DNA of 59,524 nt from Microvirga aerilata (GCF_016743775.1 NZ_JAEQMY010000029.1:1-59524); one strand, 5' to 3'; numbered from the stretch's first letter, positions 34,740-44,486 are shown. Program-made: numbers and translations. Notes: generated by a model not told the origin, from the sequence alone.

Positions 34740-35198
34740 TGCGTTTCTAGCGGATTGTAGACGCTTGAGTTCCCGGTCTTCCTGGAGGCGTGCCTTATGC
34801 TGCTGCATCCCCTGAACCCCGCGAACGCCATGAATGCTCAACAGGAGCATTAGAAGCCAGGCGGCAAATGCTACGGTGGAGTCATCACGCAGGGCAAAAA
34901 CGGCGTCGTACGTGCGCAGGATGAGTCCGAAGGCTGCGGCCCCAAGGCTGTGCTTGCGCCACAGGCGCAGGGCCGAGACGACAAAGACCATCGCGAACAT
35001 CATCGTGATGATGAAGACGATCACACGCTGGTCCACCGTAGCATTGACGCCGCCGATGCTCCATTCCGGAAAGAATTGTTTGAAAGCCTTGTACATCATG
35101 GCCAGACCAATGATAGCCAAGCTTATGGTCCCGTACAGAATGGCAATCTTGCGGCCTTTCTCCGTACCGGTGTCCGGACAGAGGATGTTCAGCAGCAT
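34722..35198 (-). CDS. Membrane protein of unknown function
   Basis: 158 residues with about four hydrophobic segments (IAILYGTISLAIIGLAMMY; VIVFIITMMFAMVFVVSAL; AFGLILRTYDAVFAL; AFAAWLLMLLLSIHG). The charged C-terminal helix (MQQHKARLQEDRELKRLQSA) probably lies in the cytoplasm. ATG 35198 has a GGAGGCG ribosome site; a TTG at 35213 would include that site in the coding region. No family is recognised. It is convergent with ppiB. Confidence 0.7.
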   Translation of the reverse strand: MLLNILCPDTGTEKGRKIAILYGTISLAIIGLAMMYKAFKQFFPEWSIGGVNATVDQRVIVFIITMMFAMVFVVSALRLWRKHSLGAAAFGLILRTYDAVFALRDDSTVAFAAWLLMLLLSIHGVRGVQGMQQHKARLQEDRELKRLQSARNAIAGLK

Positions 35199-35334
35199 AA
35201 TCGCCTCCTTCAAGATTTTCCTAAGCTACAAAACGCTATAGCATTATAAGGTTCCCGCTGGGGTCCGGCAGCTCTCTCCTGCTGTTGACCTTGTGCCATT
35301 CGGACCCGTAAACCGTCTCCGGAGTGGAGAGATC

Positions 35335-36411
35335 ATGCGCGTCGACTTGTTCGATTTCGATCTGCCTGAAACCAGCATCGCGCTCCGCCCGGTGGAGCCG
35401 CGGGATGGCGCGCGCATGCTCGTGGTCAGGCCTGAAGATAGGCTTGAGGACCACACCGTTAGCGACCTGCCCGACCTGCTGCAGCCAGGCGATGTGCTGG
35501 TGCTCAACGACACCAAAGTGATTCCATCCCGGCTCTTCGGCCTTCGCGTGCGGGAGGAGACGGCCGCTCGCGTCGAGATCATGCTCCACAAGCGGGAGGG
35601 CGCTGACCGCTGGCGCGCCTTCGCCCGGCCGGCCAAGAAGCTCAATGTGGGCGACCGTATCCGCTTCGGCGAAGCTGCCGAGAGCACCGCCTGCGAGCTC
35701 GTGCGGCTCGATGCCGAGGTGGAGGAAAAAGGCGAGGGGGGCGACGTGGCCCTGCGCTTCTCCTTTGCCGGTGCATATCTCGATGAGGCTATCGCTCGCC
35801 TCGGGGAGCTGCCCCTGCCGCCCTACATCGCGGGCAAGCGCCCAACTGACGATAAGGACCGGTCCGATTACCAGACCGTTTACGCCAAGGACGAGGGTGC
35901 CGTCGCTGCACCCACGGCCGGCCTACACTTCACGGACGACCTGTTTCGGCGCCTTGACGAGCGCGGCATCACCCGTCAGTTCGTCACCCTCCATGTGGGC
36001 GCGGGCACGTTCCTGCCCGTGAAGGCGGAGGATACCGCCGAGCACCGGATGCATGCGGAATGGGGCTCCGTCTCCGAGGAGACCGCGCGGGCGCTTAACG
36101 AAGCGCGGGCCAGGGGAGGGCGCATCGTCGCCGTGGGCACCACGTCGCTCCGGCTCCTGGAGAGCGCCGCTCAGGATGATGGCTCCATCGTGCCGTTTTC
36201 CGGCGACACCGCCATCTTCATCACCCCCGGCTACCGCTTCAAGGCGGTGGACGTGCTGATGACCAATTTCCACCTGCCACGCTCGACCCTGTTCATGCTG
36301 GTGTCTGCCTTTTCAGGGCTGGATTGCATGAGGGCGGCCTATGCCCACGCTATTGAAACAGGCTATCGCTTCTACTCCTATGGCGATGCGAGTTTGCTGT
36401 TTCGGCGTTGA
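35335..36411 (+). CDS. queA: S-adenosylmethionine:tRNA ribosyltransferase-isomerase
   Basis: 358 residues. QueA transfers the ribose part of SAM to the preQ1 base in tRNA, giving epoxyqueuosine. It starts [22 protein letters not shown]. Conserved segments are [39 protein letters not shown], and [22 protein letters not shown]. The ATG has GGAGTGGAGA upstream. It is followed after 61 bases by tgt, so the two likely form one queuosine operon. No riboswitch is visible upstream. Confidence 0.96.
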   Translation: MRVDLFDFDLPETSIALRPVEPRDGARMLVVRPEDRLEDHTVSDLPDLLQPGDVLVLNDTKVIPSRLFGLRVREETAARVEIMLHKREGADRWRAFARPAKKLNVGDRIRFGEAAESTACELVRLDAEVEEKGEGGDVALRFSFAGAYLDEAIARLGELPLPPYIAGKRPTDDKDRSDYQTVYAKDEGAVAAPTAGLHFTDDLFRRLDERGITRQFVTLHVGAGTFLPVKAEDTAEHRMHAEWGSVSEETARALNEARARGGRIVAVGTTSLRLLESAAQDDGSIVPFSGDTAIFITPGYRFKAVDVLMTNFHLPRSTLFMLVSAFSGLDCMRAAYAHAIETGYRFYSYGDASLLFRR

Positions 36412-36472
36412 TGATCCATCACAGTACGTTCCCGCCCGTGACCGGCGGTTTGAAACACCTCGCGAGGTTTGT

Positions 36473-37654
36473 ATGACCACCGACAACTTCACCTTTACGG
36501 TCAACAAAACCGACGGGGCGGCCCGCACCGGTGAGATCCGAATGCCCCGCGGCGTCATCCGCACGCCTGCCTTCATGCCTGTCGGCACGGCCGCCACCGT
36601 GAAGGCCATGTACCCTGATCAGGTAAAGGCGCTCGGAGCGGACGTGGTTCTCGGCAATACCTATCACCTCATGCTCCGCCCCGGCGCGGAACGGGTGGCC
36701 CGGCTCGGCGGGCTGCATCATTTCATGAACTGGCCCTACCCGATCCTCACCGATTCCGGCGGTTTCCAGGTCATGTCCCTGTCGGCCCTGCGCAAGATCG
36801 ACGAGACGGGCGTCACGTTCCAGTCCCATATCGACGGATCAACCCACGTCCTTACGCCGGAGCGCTCCATCGAAATTCAAGGCCTGCTCGGATCCGACAT
36901 CCAGATGCAGCTCGACGAATGCGTGAAGCTCCCATGCCCGGACGATGTGGCCGAGAAGGCCATGCGTCTATCCTTGCGCTGGGCCGAGCGCTGCCGGGTT
37001 GCCTTCGGCGAGCAGCTGGGCAAGGCCATGTTCGGCATCGTCCAGGGCGGCGCGGTCGAGCGGCTGCGCATCGAGAGCGCCAGGGAGCTCGCTGCTCTGG
37101 ATTTGAAGGGATACGCCATCGGCGGCCTCGCCGTGGGTGAGCCGCAGGAGGTGATGCTGCGCATGATCGAGACGGTCGAGCCGCATATGCCCAAGGAAAA
37201 ACCCCGCTATCTCATGGGCGTCGGCACACCGGACGACATCGTCGAGGCAGTGCGCCGGGGCGTCGACATGTTCGATTGCGTCATGCCGACCCGTGCCGGA
37301 CGCCACGGGCAGGTCTTCACCCGCCATGGCCGCATGAACCTCCGCAATGCACGCTTCGCGGAAGATAAGAGCCCCCTTGACCCTGAGTCGAAGTGCACGG
37401 CCTCCAATACCTATTCCCGAGCCTATCTTCACCATCTCGTTCGCTCCAACGAGATTTTGGGGATGATGCTGCTCACTTGGAATAACCTTGCCTATTATCA
37501 GGAACTTACGGCCGGCCTGCGAAAGGCTATCGCCGATAGCCGGCTTGAGGATTATATCGGCGAGGTCAAAGAGGGGTGGGCCAAAGGCGAGCGGGACAGC
37601 AAGGCCGAGCAGGGCCAGCATGCCAACAACATAGCCATGGTGGAGGAAGGCTGA
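36473..37654 (+). CDS. tgt: Queuine tRNA-ribosyltransferase (TGT), zinc-ligand-poor variant
   Basis: 393 residues. TGT swaps guanine-34 for preQ1 in tRNAs with GUN anticodons. The nucleophile region is [10 protein letters not shown], and the substrate-binding [12 protein letters not shown] is intact. The zinc site differs: where E. coli TGT has three cysteines (CxCxxC), this protein reads [10 protein letters not shown], keeping one Cys, with the later His kept in [12 protein letters not shown]. The fold seems otherwise complete. ATG 36473 gives [10 protein letters not shown]; the open frame upstream overlaps queA. The C-terminus is a short charged extension. Confidence 0.95.
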   Translation: MTTDNFTFTVNKTDGAARTGEIRMPRGVIRTPAFMPVGTAATVKAMYPDQVKALGADVVLGNTYHLMLRPGAERVARLGGLHHFMNWPYPILTDSGGFQVMSLSALRKIDETGVTFQSHIDGSTHVLTPERSIEIQGLLGSDIQMQLDECVKLPCPDDVAEKAMRLSLRWAERCRVAFGEQLGKAMFGIVQGGAVERLRIESARELAALDLKGYAIGGLAVGEPQEVMLRMIETVEPHMPKEKPRYLMGVGTPDDIVEAVRRGVDMFDCVMPTRAGRHGQVFTRHGRMNLRNARFAEDKSPLDPESKCTASNTYSRAYLHHLVRSNEILGMMLLTWNNLAYYQELTAGLRKAIADSRLEDYIGEVKEGWAKGERDSKAEQGQHANNIAMVEEG

Positions 37655-37798
37655 GCCTCCTGGTTTCAAGCCTCCGATCCGCAGGGGTAATATCCTGAAA
37701 ACAGCCTGCTTGGCTTTGGAAATGAGGATTCAGGCCTCCAAGTGGGGCTTTTCGATTGACCCAAGGCTCAAGAGCCCCTATCTCGGGCTCACCCCTGG

Positions 37799-37874
37799 GA
37801 GCGCGTAGCTCAGCCGGTAGAGCATCTGACTTTTAATCAGAGGGTCCTGGGTTCGAGTCCCAGCGCGCTCACCA
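37799..37874 (+). tRNA. tRNA-Lys (anticodon TTT)
   Basis: 76 bases with CCA encoded. The acceptor stem is GAGCGCG with CGCGCTC. The D-loop is GCTCAGCCGGTAGAGC and the anticodon loop CTTTTAA gives anticodon TTT (37832-37834). The T-arm is CTGGG-TTCGAGT-CCCAG. All arms pair. Accessory genes begin about 420 bases after its 3' end, so it could be an integration site. Confidence 0.97.
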
Positions 37875-38296
37875 CCCTAAACCCTTAACCGGCAAGGGTT
37901 CTAACAATTTCTTGCGTCTGCAGCCCTGCAGCTATTTTTATCCCGGGTAACGGCACGGGTAACAGCAGACGAACTCCGAGCAGTCTGCGCCAGCCCTGCC
38001 TCACTTCGCGCTGGACATCAAAACGTCCGCAAATGCGCGACGAGCGGACACTCATAAGGCCACGCTTAAAGGCAGTTCGTGACCCGTTCCGGACCTTCGG
38101 CACGCTGGCCATTGGGCATGCGAGCGACAGAGGCGGTCAGGAAGCGCCATCATCATCCGCTTCTTGCCTTCTGATTGAGCTTGTTGACAACGCATCTTCG
38201 GATCACATCTATTGAGCCCATGGGGGCTGCGATCCCCTCACGAGGCGCCATGCCCAAGTATCGCGTCCAGCTCTCCTTCAGCAAGGACGCGTCTTC
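37875..38296. other. Region between tRNA-Lys and chrB, no supported gene
   Basis: 420 bases. The 3' side of a tRNA is a usual place for a mobile element's attachment site. I found no repeat of the tRNA end nearby and no clear integrase. Frames on the minus strand give arginine-rich nonsense with no family pattern. Confidence 0.4.
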
Positions 38297-39121
38297 ATGC
38301 CGTCAATCAACGCCATCTCCGCTGACAAGCTCGCCCGCCTGGTCGGCACGCCCAAGTGCCCGGTCCTCATCGATGTCCAGACCGATGACGACTTCGCCAC
38401 TGACCCGCGCCTGGTCCCGGGAGCCGTCCGCCGCCCTTGGTCCCTCGTCTCCCAGTGGGCTCATGAGTTCACGGGCCGCTCCGTCATTGTCATCTGCCAG
38501 AAGGGTCTCAAGATCAGCCAGGGCGTGGCCGCCTGGCTTCGGCACGAGGGTGTTCCTGCGGACTCTCTCGAGGGTGGCGCGTTGGCGTGGGCGCGGGCGG
38601 GTCTGCCCATGGTGCCGGAGGCCGTGCTGCCTCCCCGGGATGCCCAGGGCCGCACCGTCTGGGTAACCCGCGCCCGTCCCAAGGTCGACCGCATCGCCTG
38701 TCCCTGGCTCATCCGCCGCTTCGTTGACCCGCAGGCCGTCTTCCTGTTCGTGGTCGCATCGGAAGTCCCCGCCGTCGCGCAGCGCTTCGGGGCAGCCCCG
38801 TTCGACATTGAAGGCGAGGACTTGTTCTGGAGCCATCGCGGCGAGAAGTGCACATTCGACACCATGGTCGAGGAGTTCGGCCTCGCGACGGAGCCTCTGC
38901 TGCGCCTCGCCACCATCGTGCGCGGTGCCGACACAGCCCGTCCCGATCTGGCGCCCGAGGCACCAGGCCTGCTCGCCGCCTCGCTCGGGCTCTCGCGCAT
39001 GTATGCCGACGACCTCGAGCAGCTCGAGGCCGGGATGGCGCTCTACGACGCCTTCTACCGTTGGTGCCGGGATGCCACCGACGAAATCCACAACTGGCCC
39101 ATGAGAAAGCCGGGTGTTTGA
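38297..39121 (+). CDS. chrB: Chromate resistance protein with rhodanese domain (ChrB-like)
   Basis: 274 residues. Residues 1-105 form a rhodanese-like domain with the cysteine in VICQKGLKIS (Cys67). The rest matches the chromate-resistance domain: VWVTRARPKVDRIACPWLIRRFVDP, RGEKCTFDTMVEEFGL, and YDAFYRWC. The classical ChrB from Ralstonia/Ochrobactrum senses chromate and controls chrA; the rhodanese-headed version is a known variant. It directly precedes chrA. The TGA of chrB (39119-39121) lies one base before the chrA ATG. Function by family: chromate-dependent regulator or accessory to ChrA. Confidence 0.85.
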   Translation: MPSINAISADKLARLVGTPKCPVLIDVQTDDDFATDPRLVPGAVRRPWSLVSQWAHEFTGRSVIVICQKGLKISQGVAAWLRHEGVPADSLEGGALAWARAGLPMVPEAVLPPRDAQGRTVWVTRARPKVDRIACPWLIRRFVDPQAVFLFVVASEVPAVAQRFGAAPFDIEGEDLFWSHRGEKCTFDTMVEEFGLATEPLLRLATIVRGADTARPDLAPEAPGLLAASLGLSRMYADDLEQLEAGMALYDAFYRWCRDATDEIHNWPMRKPGV

Positions 39122-39122
39122 C

Positions 39123-40538
39123 ATGACGGACACAACGACCATCACGAAGGTGCGCGCAGGCGCTGGGGAAGCATCCCATGGCGTCAGCCTCGGCGAGGCC
39201 TTCCGCGTCTGGGCCCGCGTCGCCGCCCTCAGCTTCGGCGGCCCTGCCGGCCAGATCGCGGTCATGCACCGCATCATCGTCGAGGAGAAGCGATGGATCG
39301 GCGAGAACCGCTTCCTGCATGCCCTGAACTACTGCATGCTCCTGCCGGGTCCTGAGGCGCAGCAACTCGCCACCTACATCGGCTGGCTCATGCACCGCAC
39401 GCTCGGCGGTGTCATTGCCGGGGTGCTGTTCGTGCTACCGGGTGTGATCTCGATTATGGCGCTCAGCATCATCTACGCCCTGTTCGGCAAGGTTGGCATC
39501 GTCTCGGCCCTGTTCTTCGGCCTCAAGGCCGCGGTGCTTGCTGTCGTGCTGCAAGCGGTGGTGCGCATCGGGGGCAAGGCGCTCAAGAACCGAATTATGA
39601 TCGGCCTCGCGGCCGCCGCCTTCATCGCGATCTTCTTCTTCGGGGTGCCGTTCCCGATCATCGTGCTCACCGCCGGAGTCATCGGGTTCTTCGGCGGACG
39701 CGCGGGTGTTCCGGCCTTCCAGGTGGGAGGCGGGCACGGTGCCGCCAAGGACGGCAAGCAGGTTGCTGATGCCGAGGCCTTGCTGGGCGAGGACCTGCCC
39801 GAGCATGCCCGCCCGACTGTGGCTCGGGCTCTGTGGGTATCGGCGATCAGTCTCGCGCTGTGGCTCGTGCCTGTCGCCCTCCTGCTGATGACGCTCGGGC
39901 CCGACAACGTGTTCAGCCGGATCGCCACCTTCTTCTCCACCATGGCGGTCGTGACCTTCGGCGGCGCGTACGCGGTCTTGGCCTACGTGGCCCAGCAGGC
40001 GGTCGAGAGCTACGGCTGGCTCCAGCCCGGCGAGATGCTCGACGGGCTCGGCATGGCCGAGACCACGCCAGGACCGCTGATCATGGTCCTCCAATTCGTG
40101 GGATTCATGGGCGCGTTCCGCGACCCCGGCGCGCTGTCTCCCCTGATGGCGGGCGTGCTCGGAGGCCTGCTCGCCACCTGGGTCACCTTCGTGCCCTGCT
40201 TCCTGTTCATCTTCCTGGGTGCGCCGTTCATCGAGGCGCTGCGCGGCAACCGAGCCCTGCACGGGGCGCTATCGGCGATCACGGCAGCCGTGGTCGGCGT
40301 GGTGCTGAACCTCGCGATCTGGTTCGCGATCCATACGGTGTTCCGTGAGACATGGGCCGTGCGGAGTTTCGGCCTGTCCTTCGACGCCCCCGTGCTCGCG
40401 AGCGTCGACGTCTGGGCGCTGCTGCTGTCGGCGGCGGCGGTGATCGCCATGTTCCGGTTCAAGGTCGGCATGATCCCGACGCTCGCCGCCTGCTCTGCCA
40501 TCGGGGTCGTCCTGTACCTCGTGGGAGCGATCTCCTGA
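39123..40538 (+). CDS. chrA: Chromate transporter, long-chain type
   Basis: 471 residues with about 12 hydrophobic segments and the two ChrT repeats of the CHR family. The first contains FGGPAGQIAVMHR and CMLLPGPEAQQLATYIGW, the second MAVVTFGGAYAVLAYVAQQ and GLGMAETTPGPLIMVLQFVGF. Together they form the proton- or anion-coupled efflux pump that expels chromate. It starts at ATG 39123, one base after the chrB stop; a GTG at 39114 would overlap chrB. It is followed by a transporter gene with a damaged frame. Confidence 0.94.
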   Translation: MTDTTTITKVRAGAGEASHGVSLGEAFRVWARVAALSFGGPAGQIAVMHRIIVEEKRWIGENRFLHALNYCMLLPGPEAQQLATYIGWLMHRTLGGVIAGVLFVLPGVISIMALSIIYALFGKVGIVSALFFGLKAAVLAVVLQAVVRIGGKALKNRIMIGLAAAAFIAIFFFGVPFPIIVLTAGVIGFFGGRAGVPAFQVGGGHGAAKDGKQVADAEALLGEDLPEHARPTVARALWVSAISLALWLVPVALLLMTLGPDNVFSRIATFFSTMAVVTFGGAYAVLAYVAQQAVESYGWLQPGEMLDGLGMAETTPGPLIMVLQFVGFMGAFRDPGALSPLMAGVLGGLLATWVTFVPCFLFIFLGAPFIEALRGNRALHGALSAITAAVVGVVLNLAIWFAIHTVFRETWAVRSFGLSFDAPVLASVDVWALLLSAAAVIAMFRFKVGMIPTLAACSAIGVVLYLVGAIS

Positions 40539-40555
40539 TGTGAGGGAGAGGGCAG

Positions 40556-41796
40556 TTGCTCCAGGGTCAAAGTGCGACAGGAACAATCGAGGAGATACAG
40601 GCCAAAAGCCTGCGGCCCGACATCAGTCTCGTCCTCGTGGCCCGGTCGCTGCGGGCCTTCGGCGATGGCTACGTGGCGATCCTGCTGCCGGTGCATCTGT
40701 CTCGGCTGGGCTACGACGCCTTCGGTGTCGGTTTCATCGCAACCGCGTCATTGCTGAGTTCCGCCCTGCTGACGCTCGCGCTCGGGCTCGTTGCTTATCG
40801 GATCCCGCGGCGCCGAGCCCTGCTGGCCGCAGCCCTTCTCATGCTGGCAACCAGATTGGGCTTTGCCGGGATCGACGGCTTCTGGCCGCTGCTGGTGATC
40901 GCCTTCGTCGGAACCCTCAATCCATCCGGTGGCGACGTCAGCGTCTTTTTGCCCCTCGAACACACAGTCCTCTCCCATGTCGTCGCGGACCAGGACCGGA
41001 CGGCGGCATTCGCCCGCTACAGTTTCGTCGGCGCCTTCTTCGGTGCTCTCGGAGCTCTCTCCGTCGGCGTGGTCGATTGGCTTGCCCAGTCGTCGCACCG
41101 TCGGTTACGGTGACTGCCTTGTTCGGACTTTACGCAGCCATCGGGCTGCTCACGTTCCTGCTCTACCGGCGGCTGTCGCCGCAGGTCGAGGCCAGCACCG
41201 ACAACCCACCGGTACCACTTGGTCCCTCGCGCGGGATCGTCTACCGCTTGGCGGCCCTGTTCTCGGTCGACGCCTTCGGTGGTGGGCTCGTCATCAATGC
41301 CCTGCTGGCGCTCTGGCTCAGCGAGAGGTTCGGTATCAGCATCGCCACCATCGGCGCGATCTTCTTCGTCACCAGCCTGTGCTCGGCGGTTTCTTATTTT
41401 GCGGCGGTGCCGTTGGCGCGACGGTTCGGCTTGATCAACACCATGGTGTTCACGCACCTGCCGTCGAGCGTCTTCCTGATCCTGACCGCCTTCGCACCGA
41501 CCATCTGGATAGCGTTCGGGCTCCTGATCCTGCGGAGCCTGCTGTCGCAGATGGACGTGCCAACGCGGTCCTCCTACGTCATGGCGGTGGTCACGCCAGA
41601 AGAGAGGCCCGCCGCCGCGAGTGTGACGGCGGTGCCGCGGAGCCTCGCGTCGGCGCTCGCCCCGCTGCTGTCCGGATGGCTGCTGACCGTGTCGCCGTTC
41701 GGCTGGCCGCTCGTCCTCGCTGGTACCCTGAAGGCCGCCTACGACCTCACGCTGCTGCGGCGGTTCTCAAGCATCAAGCCGCCGGAGGAGCGCTGA
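40556..41796 (+). pseudogene. MFS transporter, interrupted by one frameshift
   Basis: TTG 40556 (with GGGAGAGGG upstream) opens a frame of 185 residues with six helices: VARSLRAFGDGYVAILLPVH, LLSSALLTLALGLVAYRIPRR. It then runs out near 41113. The second half of the transporter (ALFGLYAAIGLLTFLLYRRL, FGISIATIGAIFFVTSLC, LASALAPLLSGWLL) continues in a different frame to 41796. Adding one C at the CCC run (41085-41087) joins the halves into about 413 residues. It is either a natural frameshift or an assembly error. The position behind chrBA suggests a role in metal or oxyanion efflux; the substrate is unknown. Confidence 0.75.
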
Positions 41797-42188
41797 TGCG
41801 GTTCAGGTCCAGCGGGATAGGAAAAGGCGGGGGAGCAGCATAGGAGAGCCAATGGGCCCCTCATTGAAATGGTTGCTCGCGATGGCCGCTCTGTCTCGGA
41901 ACGTCTCGTAATGGCACGGGGCTGACCTTAGCCGTACTTCCGTCTAGCTAGGATGAGCGGACCTTCCCACGGAAATCCGCTTCTACTCAGTTTGACCCAG
42001 ATCAGACCTTCCGACCTCCGAAAGTACCACAAGGATACAAAGAGCCGAGCCTCCAGATGGATCGACGCACCAGAGTTGATCCCGCACATTGCAAGGAGCC
42101 AGCAGCATACCAAAAGGACCTTTCTCTGCTATTTCCTTCCTTCCGGAGAACCTTTCTGAGCGTCAAAGCCTTAAGCGTGGGGATAGCT
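41797..42188. other. Intergenic region, nothing supported
   Basis: About 390 bases. A well-spaced AGGAGA at 41844 precedes an 18-codon frame, which is too short to support. No repeats or IS end were recognised. Confidence 0.35.
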
Positions 42189-42278
42189 ATGGAGACGGTT
42201 GTCACACGGACGCTCGTGAACATCGCAGGCATGCTTGCCCTCGTTCTCTTGGTTGTTCTGATGGGACGTTTGCTATGA
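42189..42278 (+). CDS. Possible 29-residue single-helix membrane peptide
   Basis: ATG 42189 has GGGGAT just upstream and encodes METVVTRTLVNIAGM followed by LALVLLVVLMGRLL. That is a short N-terminus and one membrane helix. It lies 69 bases before the antiporter gene. It may be a small partner protein, or it may be fortuitous. Evidence is only the ribosome site and composition. Confidence 0.4.
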   Translation: METVVTRTLVNIAGMLALVLLVVLMGRLL

Positions 42279-42346
42279 GCCATAGCTCTCGTCACGTTCC
42301 TTGGTGCCGTTAATCACCCTTGTTCAACGGGAATTCAGCTCTCATC

Positions 42347-43341
42347 ATGCTTGCACTCGTCCTATGGCTCGCCGTCATCCCAGTCGGAATTGCGGTCATG
42401 CAATGGGGGCGTCGTCCGCTGCCGATCTTCTGGAGCGCATACGCGACCGCTTTGCTTTGCCCGCGACAGCAGGCGGCGCGCTGATGGGCCTTGCCACCGC
42501 GTCTCCCGAAACAGCTGTCAACGTTGCGAGCGTGGCATTCGGCTGGCCTGACCTAGGTCTTGGCGCAGCTCTTGGGTCCAATGTACCTGCTTTGCCCCTT
42601 GTTTTCGGTCTCGCATATCTTGGAGGCCGCTATGCCGACCGGGGGGCGAACAGACCATCCACCATCAGCGAGGACGGAACACCGACCGTCAAGCCTCAAG
42701 CAGTGCCGGTCCAGGTTCTCCCGTATCTCGGCATTGTTCTGCTTCTTGCCTTGCTGACTTTGCCCCCGGCTTGGGCTGGCCTCCAGCCAATCGACGGCGT
42801 TATCCTGTTCCTCGCATGGGTGGCCTTCTTTGACCGTGCCGTCTGGCGCAAGCCCTGGCGACAACAGGAGCGCTCCTCGGCTCCGCTTGTGGCCAGAAAG
42901 GCCGTTCTGCTTGGGCTTCCTGCCGTCGCTTTGGGTGCGCTCGCCAGCGTATATGCCGCGCAGAAGGCTGGCAGTGCACTTGGCTGGTCCGATCTGGTGG
43001 TGGGGTTGTTTGCCATCGGGTTTCTCTGCGCGCTGCCGGAGTCCTACTCCGCTTTTCGGTTCGCTCGAGACGGCAAGCCGACTTTGGCGGTTTCGGGTGC
43101 CACCGCAGATGGGATCGTGTCCTTGAGTATCGCGCTGCTTCCCGCGGCGTTTATCGGAGCAACGGTCGGCAACTATGCGGTTTACGTCGTCAATGTTGGG
43201 TTCCTCATCGTCGTTCTGAGCCTCTACGCGATCTTCAACCACAAACGACGCGGACAGGAGCTCGGGCCGAGGTTCGTTGCTTTGTTTCTGGGGCTCTATG
43301 GAGGGTACATCGCCCTTATGGTGTGGGTGTTATTGGCATAG
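42347..43341 (+). pseudogene. Ca2+/cation antiporter (CaCA family), interrupted by one frameshift
   Basis: The two alpha-repeats typical of CaCA proteins are present: GLATASPETAVNVASVAFGWPD with LGSNVPALPLVFG, and GFLCALPESYSAFRFARDG with ATADGIVSLSIA. About ten hydrophobic segments are visible. The expected first helix (MLALVLWLAVIPVGIAVMQWG, ATG 42347) is in a different frame from the rest. Adding one G to the GGGGG run (42405-42409) gives a continuous 331-residue protein (QWGASSAADLLERIRDR at the joint). The open frame from 42301 has an artificial N-terminus. It may be an assembly error or a recent inactivation. Confidence 0.75.
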
Positions 43342-43413
43342 GTCGCCAGGTCTTGACCTGCTTCCCCTGCCTAAACTCCCGTACCATTGAACAACGCTGT
43401 TACTGATGATCTT

Positions 43414-43435
43414 TGGGCGAAGGATCCTTCGCCCA
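43414..43435. promoter_or_regulatory. 22-bp perfect palindrome between convergent genes
   Basis: TGGGCGAAGGA at 43414-43424 is exactly mirrored by TCCTTCGCCCA at 43425-43435. It sits 73 bases after the antiporter stop and 38 bases from the stop of the convergent binding-protein gene. There is no loop and no T-run, so it is more like a protein site or a mutual terminator than a classical hairpin. Confidence 0.45.
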
Positions 43436-43472
43436 GAGATGTGCTTGTGATGAAACTGGTCCTAGAGACGGA

Positions 43473-44468
43473 TCAGTCGATCTGAACCCCGGCCTCCTTC
43501 ACCACCGGGGTCCACTTGGCGATCTCGGTTTTGACGTGCTCGCCCAGAGCCTCCGGCGTTGAGCCGACTACCGTGGCGCTGAAGGTCTTGAGCCGCTCCT
43601 GCACAGCCGGGTCCTTGACGGCCTTGAGCGCCTCCGCGTTCAGACGGTCCACCACTGCCTTGGGAGTGTTCGGCGGGGCAAACAGAGCATTCCAGGTGTA
43701 GGTCTCATACCCGGCCAGGCCACCCTCGGCGATGGTTGGCATGTCTGGAAAGGACGGCGCCCGCTCCTTTGTGGTTACGGCAATGCCGCGCAGCGTACCG
43801 GCCCGGATGAACTCGGAGGCTGAGGGCAGGTTGTCGAACATGATCGGCACTTGATTGGCCACGACATCGTTCAGGGCCGGTCCGGAGCCGCGATACGCGA
43901 TGTGCTGCATTGTGACCTTCGCCATGCTCTTGAACAGTTCGCCCGATAGGTGAAGCGGCGTACCGACGCCTGACGAGGCGTAGTTGTACTTGGACGGATC
44001 AGCTTTCAGCAGCGCGATCAGCTCCGGCACTGTCTTGGCTGGCAGGCTGGGGTGGACCACCAGCACGTTGGGCACGATGACCAGCAGTGACACCGGAGTG
44101 AAGTCCGTCACTGCATCGTAGGGTTTACGCTTGAGCATGAGGGGGTTGAGCGCGTGCGTGGCAACGGTGCCCATCAGAATGGAGTAGCCGTCAGGCTCCG
44201 CCTTGGCGACGCGGGCCGCACCGGTGCTACCGCCGGCGCCAGCGACGTTCTCCACGATCACCTGCTGCCCTAAGCCCTCAGACATCTTCTGGGCGATGAT
44301 GCGCGCGACCACGTCGGTCGAGCCGCCGGCGGCAAACGGCACCACCATAGTGATTGGACGGGTGGGAAATGTCTGAGCGGCGCCGGGTGCAAGGCTCAGA
44401 GCGGTCCCAGCCAGCAGTGCGCCGGCGGCGAGGAGAGCTTGGCGTCGGGTTGTTCTGATCACGGTCAT
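43473..44468 (-). CDS. Bug-type (TctC) solute-binding protein
   Basis: 331 residues. The signal region TTRRQALLAAGALLAG is twin-arginine-like. The Bug family signature follows: FPTRPITMVVPFAAGGSTDVVARI, NVAGAGGSTGAARVAKAEPDGY, and YNYASSGVGTPLHLSGELFKS. These periplasmic proteins bind carboxylates such as tricarboxylates, and some act as sensors. No TctA/TctB membrane genes are nearby, so this is an orphan, as is common in the family. The ligand cannot be predicted. The gene ends near a palindrome, and upstream of it are transposase remnants. Confidence 0.9.
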   Translation of the reverse strand: MTVIRTTRRQALLAAGALLAGTALSLAPGAAQTFPTRPITMVVPFAAGGSTDVVARIIAQKMSEGLGQQVIVENVAGAGGSTGAARVAKAEPDGYSILMGTVATHALNPLMLKRKPYDAVTDFTPVSLLVIVPNVLVVHPSLPAKTVPELIALLKADPSKYNYASSGVGTPLHLSGELFKSMAKVTMQHIAYRGSGPALNDVVANQVPIMFDNLPSASEFIRAGTLRGIAVTTKERAPSFPDMPTIAEGGLAGYETYTWNALFAPPNTPKAVVDRLNAEALKAVKDPAVQERLKTFSATVVGSTPEALGEHVKTEIAKWTPVVKEAGVQID

Positions 44469-44486
44469 GTCTCCAGGATTGGATGG

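Noticed and set aside
35200..35334. preQ1 riboswitch upstream of queA
   Set aside because: No preQ1 aptamer pattern was recognised in the short region before queA.
37875..38296. Integrase remnant or att site beside tRNA-Lys
   Set aside because: No integrase motif was visible on either strand, and I could not find a second copy of the tRNA 3' end in the window.
41853..41910. An 18-residue peptide frame with AGGAGA upstream
   Set aside because: Too short, with no hydrophobic or conserved feature to support it.
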